Shown piece by piece: positions 35,565 through 44,454 of a stretch of 44,454 nt of DNA. Made by a program: the position numbers and the translations under genes. The stretch lies in contig JADGJG010000101.1 of NCBI GenBank assembly GCA_027596195.1, positions 1 to 44,454 on the forward strand. Reading direction: 5' to 3'. The stretch is from Podochytrium sp. JEL0797. Taxonomy: Eukaryota; Chytridiomycota; Chytridiomycetes; Chytridiales; Chytriomycetaceae. The notes beneath the pieces are model-generated. The model did no database searches. It saw only the letters and a list, made by a program, of their open reading frames with translations, and was not told where the DNA came from. Position 1 is the stretch's first letter. The number at the start of each line of letters is the position of its first letter.

Positions 35565-38372
35565 ATGCCGCCCACCTTGTTCGGAGAGCTGGAAGTCAGG
35601 TACGCGCTATGCTACATGCATTAAATATGCGGTGAACTCTGATCACCATAAACAGCAAATCCTACGGTCACACCCCGTTCAACAACCCACGCTATATCAC
35701 GCCCCATGTTATTTGCTACATTTCAGGCAACGCCATCAATTTCATTGACACGGCTTCCACGACTTCCGTGCGTTCCGCGTCCGCAAAGCCGAACCACGTC
35801 AAACCCATCCTCGCCGACGCGCAAATCACAGCATTGGGAATCTGTCGCAAAGAATCATTGATCGCATATGGAGAGCGTGGATCCGCTGCTGTTCGACTCG
35901 TAAAGTATCCGTTGGGATCCGTGGTTGCGCATTTCGGCCAAGGTATTTATGAGAATTTCTGGATGAATTCGGACAAGGATTGAAATTCGTACGCGCCTCC
36001 GCTACATAAAAGACAATACCAGGGACATCTCTGTATCATGCATTGAGTTTTCTCACGACTCCAAATATCTCGCATCCATGTCTGGGCTGCCTGGCTACCG
36101 CATCACAGTCTGGGATTGGAAAAGCAATAGCATGATGGCGTTTATTGACAGTTTCACGCCACTTAATAGCCTTTCTTTCAATCCCCTCGATTCTCTGCAA
36201 CTCTGTACAAGTCTTTCTGGGGCCATTGAGGGCATGGACGGAGTGGACGACGAAGGCGTCATCAAGTTTTGGAAACTGGATATTGGATTCAAACAAAACA
36301 CCCTCAAATGCGTGTACGTTGAGAGGGCGATCATTTCTTCCTCTTGCATATCCTAATAATTACCGTCCGTTTGGAATCCAGGACTGGACACGAATGCTGC
36401 CTGTTTGAACAGCTTCCCGCAGAACTCCGTGCCCAAAACACGACGGCTGAATCCGCCCTCATCCTCCTCTCAAACTCGGATCCTCCGCTCATTCCGAAAT
36501 GCCATGCCTGGCAAGAAGACCAACAAGTCGTAGCCACAGTTGAATCGGGTGACGCGGTGGTGATGTACAATCCGGCGAAAGGGGATTCTCGCCTTCTATT
36601 TGCTGCGTGGAAGTCGAGGTATCAGGTGGAAAAAGAGCGAACGCGTGCTCCGTCTGCAAAAAAAGGTGTCATGTTTGTTGGAGATGCGAGAAAGAGTATC
36701 GCGGAGCCTGAGCAGGGGCGAAAATCAGTCGTGGCTGAAACGTCTTCCGTAGAACCGAATGAGGTGGGGAATCTCACGAGAGAAGATTTCATCAAGATTG
36801 AGTATGGCGGGACTGAGAACTTCAAACATGTCTTGGTAAACAAAGACTCTCTCATTCTTGGAGGAAAGGTAAAAAATACCATCGATAATTGAATGCCTCA
36901 AGTACTGCTGACGAATATAAAAATCAAGGATGGAGTTCTGCGGTTCATGAATTACGATGGAGACCTTGAATTCGAAATCCTCGTTCTCCAAAACGGATCC
37001 GAAATCACTGGGCTTCAGTTCTCACCGAACTTTCAAGAAATCTGCATCACATCCAGTGATCAATGCATTCATGTTTACAACCTCGAAACACAGCATGTTC
37101 GCACCGAACTTCAAATCGAATCTATTGGAGTCGTAGCCATGTCGTTGTTTGCCATTTCGGATACGTTTGTGACTGCCCACAAGGACGGTGTCATCAAATT
37201 TTGGGATCCAGACACGAAAAAGGTCGCTCACAAATTCAGCATTAGTGGAAATATTTCAACAATCGCAACGCATCCTTTGTCTTCAGTTTTGGCTGTGGGA
37301 ACTTCCACTGGCGTTTTGAGAATTTACGATGCGTCGTTCAATGGCAGTGAAACCCCGAGATTATTGATGAGGGAAAAGATTTCGTTGGTCGCCTTGAAGA
37401 ATGTGAGTGATCAGTGAATGTGTAATTGCGTTTTCTAACCTCGCGCGGGATAGCTGGCGTTTGATCCCACGGGCCGATATTTGCTTGCCCATGGGGAAGA
37501 ACGAAGAGCTGTGTTTGTCGATATCTTGAACAATTGCTCAATTCTGGGATTCATTCGCACACCTTCTTTTGTCAAAACGGCGGTGTGGGATATAGAAGAA
37601 ATGGAGGATCGCGAATCACGCGTTACAACCGTGAGTGAATCGCAGCCAACTTTAAACCCTATTAACACAAAGGAAATCAATCGCAGAATCTTATTCTTTA
37701 CCTGCTTGTCCAAGGGGGAACTAATAATAGCGCTATTATGAAATACAAGATGGACGAAAATCTGACGCCCGCATCGGCCGCTGGCCTCTCGCCAGGGAAC
37801 TTTTTGACACCTTCGACAACGTACAACATTGATGAGATTGTATCTGATTTCGCCGTTGTCTCATCGTATGTTTTTATCTTATGAATACGCGTCGAACTTA
37901 ATTGCGCTTTTTTTTTAGGGGAGTGTCTTCTGTCCGATCATTTTACACAATCTGCGACGACAAGAGATTAAAAAACTTCAAAAGACCGAATCAAACACAC
38001 GAAGACCATGGCGAATACGCAATCAATCTCGGAGGTGCGATTCTCGAATACTCAGACCACCAAAAGAGAAACAGCAAGCTGCTATTATCTCTTTCAACCG
38101 AATGGCTCGTTTCATATGGTCCAGATGGAACCATCACTGCACGCAATTTCGCGGAGCCCGAAAAGTGTAGCAAAGTGTTTGCACATGACAGCTCGATCGG
38201 GGGTGTTCAACAACTCGCCATTTCACGCGACGTGCATCGATTGTATTCGACAGGATATGACGGAATTATTCGTATTTTTGAATGGAAAAGTCATTTGGCT
38301 ACTCAGAGGCGTGCTTTGATTGAGGCGGCAGAGGCAGCTGAGATTGTATTTGGATCCAAGCGGACGGCGTGA
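35565..38372 (+). CDS. CFAP43: CFAP43-like axonemal WD-repeat protein, copy 1, 3'-truncated at the duplication junction
   Basis: CFAP43 is an axonemal WD-repeat protein of motile cilia. Eight exons: 35565-35599, 35656-35942, 36013-36313, 36382-36868, 36929-37402, 37454-37630, 37687-37865 and 37919-38372; 797 residues. Family features: NPRYITPHVICYISGNAINF near the N-terminus; SKYLASMSGLPGYRITVWDW and LNSLSFNPLDSLQLCTSLSG; then IPKCHAWQEDQQVVATVESG; later WD-type blades such as DTFVTAHKDGVIKFWDPDTK and STGYDGIIRIFEW. Full CFAP43 is about twice as long, with a C-terminal coiled-coil part. Here the frame crosses the junction at 38360/38361, adds Arg-Thr-Ala and stops, so only the beta-propeller half is encoded. 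CFAP44 is the closest alternative, but the N-terminal motifs fit CFAP43 better. Confidence 0.85.
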
Positions 38373-41132
38373 TGAATATTCTCTGGAGCGTGTTTGGTTC
38401 GTACGTCATATTTTACACAATTGATTTGGATTCTAACGCTTCAGATTGTTCAGCTTCGAGACGCAAGGAGTCGCTTCCCGGCAGACGTCGCGGTGCTTTG
38501 GCGATTCTGAGTATGCTTGGAAGGGCCAAGAAGGAGATTATTGAGCAGCACAAGGACGCGTTGTTGGCTTGTGGGCTTGGAGAACACGCTCAGGTACAGA
38601 CTTTTTGTCGAATGGACTTCATTTGGTCGTTGTTGACGCTTTCTACAGAACGATCTCTTGCTCGCCAAATACGCGTGCGTCGCGCTTCAACAGCTCGGAG
38701 TGGTCAAGAAACAAAAGGGTGAGATGATATTTTTCGCGTGTTTGTTTGCGAGAGGTGGTGTATTCATTTTCGAGACGCGCAGGCCTCATTCCCGAAATGT
38801 ACGCTCGCCTTCCCATGAACGACCCCATTTTCACGCGTCTCTGCCAACTCATGCTGATTCCTACCAAGTCTTACAACTGGTACCCACTTTCTGCTGGCTT
38901 CTTTGATTTCAATCGTCATTGTATTCACTCAAAAACAATCGATTTTCAGGTTCGGATTCGCGGAGCAAGCCATCAACACAATCTACTGCCTCTCCGAACA
39001 CCCTGACTCCCTCTGCGGCCACGTGATTCAGGTCTTTGTCGAGCGCATCTTCCAAGCCGACGATTCGGTTGAGCAAGTGGCCGAGAGTTTCCGTTCGGCA
39101 CTCAAAATTGACGCTGAGAAGGACGGTGAATCGGCGATTGCTGTTGCAGCAGAAGGGAGCGGGGAGGCGGTGGATTCTTCTCAGGGTGAGGGGATTGATG
39201 GCGGTGCGAGTCCGATTGGGAGAGGAGCCAACATGTGTGACGCGTTTGAAATGAGCAAGTTGTGTTTCTTGGTTGGGCATGTGGGGATTCGCCAGATTGC
39301 GCATTTGGAGGCGATTGAGCAGGAGTGGAAGAGGAGGAAGGCTGCCAGTTGAGTTGCTTTGTCTGAATTCATCGCGATTTCGCGAATGTAACCCTCTCCT
39401 TGCTTTCAAACAGAGGAGAAGACGGCGGCAGCGAAAAAGCCCAACGCTGGGGCGGATGATTTGGAGGCCGTTACTGGAACGGCGGAAGACGAGTTCACGG
39501 ACGCTGTCGCGTACATTCGCGAGATGGAGTTGCTGTTTGGACAGACGTCGCTCTTGGCCGCCTTTGGACCCATGATTTCCAACATTTGCTCCTCCAACGT
39601 TTCGTACAATGTGAGTTCTTGATTTCTGCTCTGGTTATTTCTCTCGCTTTTTCGAGGCTGATATTCCCCACCCCCCAACAGGCTCCCATTCTTCAAGTCA
39701 TGGCCGTTCTCGCCTTATGCAAGCTCATGTGCATCTCGTCGAAATACTGCGACGAAAACCTCCAACTCCTCTTCACAATCCTCGAAAAGTCCACGAACCC
39801 CATCATCCGCAGCAACATCATCATTGGGCTTGGCGACATGGCTGTTTCATTCAACTCGCTGATTGACCAAAACATTTCGTACCTCTACAACCGGCTCATG
39901 GACACGGACGCGACCGTGAAGAAGAACACGCTCATGGTTCTCACGCATTTGATTTTGAACGGCATGGTGAAGGTCAAGGGGCAAATTAGCGAGATGGCGA
40001 AATGTTTGGAGGATGACGACAAGAGGATTAGTGACCTTGCGAAGCTGTTTTTCACGGAGTTGTCGACCAAGGATAACGCGATTTACAACAACATGCCGGA
40101 TATTATTTCCAACTTGTCGCATAAGGATACGGGGGTTGGGGAGGAGCAGTTCCGGTCGATTATGAAGTTTTTGTTTGAGTTTTTGAAGAAGGTTTGTTGT
40201 TGTTTCTCAGTCGGGGGCGTTGTTTCTAACCTATGGCCGTTTCAGGACAAGCAAAACGAGAGCATCATTGAAAAGCTGTGCCTCCGTTTCAAGAATGCTG
40301 AAGACCCGCGACTGTGGCGCGACATTGCCTTCTGCATCTCGCTTGTGACGTTCTCAAATGAAAAGACGGTCAAGAAGCTCATGGACGCGCTTCCGTTGTA
40401 CCAAGATAAACTCCACGAGCCTCTTGTGTACAAATACATTCATGATGTCATTTTGCGGGTAACTGCACCACCCCATTTCCTCGTCTTCGGATGCGCGATT
40501 GATTTCGATTTTTAGGCCAAGAAACTCTCCAAGGTGGATTCCAAATCCGCACTCGATGATTTTGAGGAGAAGCTCAACAAGCTGCACGAAAAATGCCTCG
40601 AGAACGAAGCTTCCATCGCGAAAGCCTCGGGGGCCACTGTCGCTGCATCCAAAAAGAAACGCAACGAATTCGACATTCAGGTGGAAGACGAGTTAGAGCT
40701 GGAAGAGGCGTTGGAGTCGATGGATTTGGTATGTGTGGAATTGTTCGGGGGATACGCTTTTTTTTAACGCGTTTATAGAACGAGGTGCCTGTTTCAAAAT
40801 CCAAGTCCAGTCACCCCAAGAGAGGAAAGGCTCCTTCGGCGAAGCCCAAGAAGCGAGTTGTGAGTGATGATGAAGTTGAAGAGGAGTCAGATGAGGCCGA
40901 GGAGGAGGAGGAGGAGGAGGAGGAGAGTGAGTTGCCAGTTCCAAAATCCAAGTCTAGTCAAGCCAAGAGAGGAAAGGCTCGTGCGGCGAAGCCTAAGAAG
41001 CGAGTTGTGAGTGATGATGAAATTGAGGAGGAATCCGACGAGGCGGAGGAGTCGAAGGAGGCTGAAGAGGAAGAGGAAGAGGAGGAGGAAGTGCCTTTGA
41101 AGAAGCCTGTGCGTGGGGGCAGACGCAAATGA
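38361..41132 (+). pseudogene. Headless CND1 copy (exons 13 part to 22)
   Basis: This copy begins in exon 13 and lacks the promoter and the first 659 codons. Exon equivalents: 38361-38396, 38445-38593, 38649-38718, 38783-38879, 38950-39347, 39414-39610, 39682-40191, 40246-40458, 40516-40728 and 40779-41132. All splice sites are kept and no frameshift is visible, so 745 C-terminal residues would still be encoded. An ATG at 38372-38374 overlaps the stop codon of the truncated CFAP43 (TGATG). Amino-acid differences from the full copy cluster in the exon-17 linker (for example ETDGESEIAV versus EKDGESAIAV) and the acidic tail. Expression would need read-through from CFAP43 or a new promoter. Confidence 0.85.
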
Positions 41133-41657
41133 ATCCCGCCTTCTTAATTTATCGTCCTTTTATACATAAAACTTCTCTCCGTGATATTGCAAGCGACAGA
41201 ATTCAGGGTCGATATCTTTCTTCCTTTCGGGCATCTTATTTGCGGAAGCTCCACGTGCTCTCTCCGTATGCCAAAAGGCTCCCGTGCCACTTTGCTGGGC
41301 GGAATCTCGCAGTCGGACATCGGACATGGACAGTTGATTGCGGCAATTTTCCATTCCTGGCTTGGGATCAACAACGAAACAACATGGCCGATGGATCTGT
41401 TAACTCTGGGACCGTTTGATGGATATTTCCATAAATGGAGGGATACTTAATAAAGGAAAGAGTCTTCAGGTTTCTTCTGGCAGGACATGAGTTTGGCATG
41501 AATGTGGATTACCAGCGGGCTCATATTTTACACAAAGTACAGTAAGAAGAACGGGTGGACGCGTTGGATTTCGTCTTCATCACGATGAAAACAGACTCAG
41601 AACTTGGGTTTCTTATTCCAACGCGAATTGTCAAATTTTCTGTTTGAATTCCCGAAC
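41133..41657. other. CND1-CFAP43 intergenic region, copy 2
   Basis: Counterpart of 35036-35564, with several small indels relative to it. It presumably holds the promoter of the second CFAP43 copy. No gene is seen. Confidence 0.6.
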
Positions 41658-44454
41658 ATGCCGCCCACCTTGTTCGGAGAGCTGGAAGTCAGGTACGCGC
41701 TATGCTACATGCATTAAATATGCGGTGAACTCTGATCACCATAAACAGCAAATCCTACGGTCACACCCCGTTCAACAACCCACGCTATATCACGCCCCAT
41801 GTTATTTGCTACATTTCAGGCAACGCCATCAATTTCATTGACACGGCTTCCACGACTTCCGTGCGTTCCGCGTCCGCAAAGCCGAACCACGTCAAACCCA
41901 TCCTCGCCGACGCGCAAATCACAGCATTGGGAATCTGTCGCAAAGAATCATTGATCGCATATGGAGAGCGTGGATCCGCTGCTGTTCGACTCGTAAAGTA
42001 TCCGTTGGGATCCGTGGTTGCGCATTTCGGCCAAGGTATTTATGAGAATTTCTGGATGAATTCGGACAAGGATTGAAATTCGTACGCGCCTCCGCTACAT
42101 AAAAGACAATACCAGGGACATCTCTGTATCATGCATTGAGTTTTCTCACGACTCCAAATATCTCGCATCCATGTCTGGGCTGCCTGGCTACCGCATCACA
42201 GTCTGGGATTGGAAAAACAATAGCATGATGGCGTTTATTGACAGTTTCACGCCACTTAATAGCCTTTCTTTCAATCCCCTCAATTCTCTACAACTCTGTA
42301 CAAGTCTTTCTGGGGCCATTGAGGGCATGGACGGAGTGGACGACGAAGGCGTCATCAAGTTTTGGAAACTGGATATTGGATTCAAACAAAACACCCTCAA
42401 ATGCGTGTACGTTGAGACGGCACTCATTTCTTCCTCTTTCATATCCTAATTTCTGTTTGCCGTCCGTTTGGAATCCAGGACTGGACACGAATGCTGCCTG
42501 TTTGAACAGCTTCCCGCAGAACTCCGTGCCCAAAACACGACGGCTGAATCCGCCCTCCTATTCCTCTCAAACTCGGATCCTCCGCTCATTCCGAAATGCC
42601 ATGCCTGGCAAGAAGACCAACAAGTCGTAGCCACAGTTGAATCGGGTGACGCGGTGGTGATGTACAATCCGGCGAAAGGGGATTCTCGCCTTCTGTTTAC
42701 TGCGTGGAAGTCGAGGTATCAGGTGGAAAAAGAGCGCACGCGTGCTCCATCAGCAAAAAAAGGTGTCATGTTTGCGGGAGATGCGAGAAAGAGTATCGCG
42801 GAGCCTGAGCAGGGACGAAAATCAGTCGTGGCCGAAACATCTGCTGTAGAACCGAGTGAGGTGGGAAATCTCACGAGAGAAGATTTCATCAAGGCTGAGT
42901 ATGGCGGGACTGAGAACTTCAAACACGTCTTGGTGGTAAACAAAGACTCTCTCATTCTTGGAGGAAAGGTAAAATACCATCGAGAATTGAATGCCTCAAG
43001 TACTGCTGACGAATTTAAAAATCAAGGATGGAGTTCTGCGGTTCGTGAATTACGATGGAGACCTTGAATTCGAAATCCCCGTTCTCCAAAACGGATCCGA
43101 AATCACTGGGCTTCAGTTCTCACCGAACTTTCAAGAAATCTGCATCACATCCAGTGATCAATGCATTCATGTTTACAACCTCGAAACACAGCATGTTCGC
43201 ACCGAACTTCAAATCGAATCTATTGGAGTCGTAGCCATGTCGTTGTTTGCCATTTCGGATACGTTTGTGACTGCCCACAAGGACGGTGTCATCAAATTTT
43301 GGGATCCAGACACGAAAAAGGTCGCTCACAAATTCAGCATTAGTGGAAATATTTCAACAATCGCAACGCATCCTTTGTCTTCAGTTTTGGCTGTGGGAAC
43401 TTCCACTGGCGTTTTGAGAATTTACGATGCGTCGTTCAATGGCAGTGAAACCCCGAGATTATTGATGAGGGAAAAGATTTCGTTGGTCGCCTTGAAGAAT
43501 GTGAGTGATCAGTGAATGTGTAATTGCGTTTTCTAACCTCGCGCGGGATAGCTGGCGTTTGATCCCACGGGCCGATATTTGCTTGCCCATGGGGAAGAAC
43601 GAAGAGCTGTGTTTGTCGATATCTTGAACAATTGCTCAATTCTGGGATTCATTCGCACACCTTCTTTTGTCAAAACGGCGGTGTGGGATATAGAAGAAAT
43701 GGAGGATCGCGAATCACGCGTTACAACCGTGAGTGGATCGCAGCCAACTTTAACCCCTATTTACACAAATGAAATCAATCGCAGAATCTTATTCTTTACC
43801 TGCTTGTCCAAGGAGGAACGAATAATAGCGCTATTATGAAATACAAGATGGACGAAAATCTGACGCCCGCATTGGCCGCTGGCCTTACGCCAGGGAACTT
43901 TTTGACACCGTCGACAACGTACAACATTGATGAGATTGTATCTGATTTCGCCGTTGTCTCATCGTATGTTTTTATCTTATGAATACGCGCAGGATTAATT
44001 GCGCTTTTTTAGGGGAGTGTCATCTGTCCGATCCTTTTACACAATCTGCGACGACAAGAAACTAAAAAACTTCAAAAGACCAAACCAAACACACGAGGAC
44101 CATGGCGAATACGCAATCAATTTGGGTGGCGCGATTCTCGAATACTCGGACCACCAAAAAAGAAACAGCAAGCTGCTGCTATCTCTTTCAACCGAATGGC
44201 TCGTTTCGTACGGCCCCGACGGAACCATCACTGCACGAAATTTCGCGGAACCCGAAAAGTGCAGCAAAGTGTTTGCGCATGACAGTTCGATCGGGGGTGT
44301 TCAACAACTCGCAATTTCACGCGACGTGCATCGATTGTATTCGACGGGATATGACGGAATTATTCGCATCTTTGAATGGAAAAGTCATTTGGCTACTCAG
44401 AGGCGTGCTTTGATTGAGGCGGCAGAGGCAGCTGAGATTGTATTTGGATCCAAG
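41658..44454 (+). CDS. CFAP43: CFAP43-like axonemal WD-repeat protein, copy 2, continues beyond window
   Basis: Second copy of the N-terminal half of CFAP43. Exons: 41658-41692, 41749-42035, 42106-42406, 42479-42968, 43027-43500, 43552-43728, 43785-43963 and 44013 to the edge. All splice sites are intact and the frame is open at the last base (...IVFGSK). One extra Val codon (VLVVNKDS versus VLVNKDS) and conservative changes such as EILVLQ to EIPVLQ separate it from copy 1. If the true locus continues into unique sequence, this is the full-length gene that would serve the flagellum. If another repeat unit follows, it is also cut after Lys. Confidence 0.85.

Larger units (their letters stand above)
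32269..38360 (+). repeat. Tandem segmental duplication, unit 1 (6,092 bp)
   Basis: Starts inside CND1 exon 13 (codon 660) and ends inside CFAP43 exon 8. It is repeated directly after, in the same orientation, with the same gene and intron order. By eye the copies differ by scattered substitutions and small indels; coding indels are multiples of three. See unit 2. Confidence 0.97.
38361..44454 (+). repeat. Tandem segmental duplication, unit 2 (6,094 bp, ends at window edge)
   Basis: Head-to-tail repeat of 32269-38360. The junction reads TTTGGATCCAAG then CGGACGGCGTGATG; the second block matches 32269 onward, and the last base of the window matches 38360. Differences from unit 1 include a 10-base intron insertion near 38938, +9 bases in the last CND1 exon and +3 bases in CFAP43 exon 4. 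Long stretches, such as the equivalents of 35531-36123 and 36995-37625, look identical, introns included. Confidence 0.97.

Noticed and set aside
35943..36012. CFAP43 exon 2 read-through or an 11-nt exon after 35978
   Set aside because: Only splicing 35942 to 36013 keeps the conserved frame leading to RDISVSCIEFSHDSKYLASM; the alternatives give stops or a 34-nt intron.
1..44454. tRNA, rRNA, CRISPR, phage or insertion-sequence content
   Set aside because: No B-box-like GGTTCGANNCC with a matching cloverleaf, no rRNA stretches, no spaced repeat array and no transposase motifs were seen by eye; a covariance-model scan could still find a diverged RNA gene.

Overview
The window reads as nuclear DNA of a flagellated (zoosporic) fungus, probably a chytrid-like lineage. 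This is inference from gene content. A Rim15-type kinase and a Gti1/Pac2 (WOPR) regulator are fungal families, while CFAP43 is an axonemal WD-repeat protein that non-flagellated fungi have lost. Genes are dense, lie on both strands, and are split by many short introns (about 45-90 nt) with GT/AG ends. All gene models below were spliced by eye; every join keeps frame and restores family motifs.

Left part (1-7.7 kb): SPB1 on the minus strand, running off the left edge close to its C-terminus; a divergent MFS transporter; a convergent FAD-dependent monooxygenase on the minus strand. Middle (7.7-19.3 kb): a 10-exon RIM15-like kinase of about 2,615 residues (PAS, Cys/His cluster, split AGC kinase, receiver domain), then a GTPBP1/2-type GTPase with a Ser-rich insertion. 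Accessory stretch (19.3-24.1 kb): a degenerate plus-strand copy of the SPB1 3' end, then a Gti1/Pac2 gene on the minus strand, with little else recognisable. Next (24.1-29.5 kb): a ZNF706-like zinc-finger gene, a cytochrome b5-acyl-CoA dehydrogenase fusion, a small relic of that gene's 3' end, and glutathione reductase.

Right part (29.5 kb to the end): the condensin subunit CND1/NCAPD2 gene (22 exons, 1,401 residues) followed by CFAP43. A segment of about 6.09 kb, from the middle of CND1 to the middle of CFAP43, is present twice head to tail (32269-38360 and 38361-44454). This leaves one complete CND1, one headless CND1, one CFAP43 cut off at the junction, and one CFAP43 running off the right edge. 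The window ends at the very base matching the end of the repeat unit, so either the true array is longer or the contig was broken, or the haplotypes mis-joined, at that point.

The genes are mostly unrelated housekeeping and regulatory genes and do not form a pathway. I found no prokaryote-type operon, CRISPR array, recognisable tRNA or rRNA gene, or intact transposon. The most unusual content is the tandem duplication and the two 3'-end gene relics.
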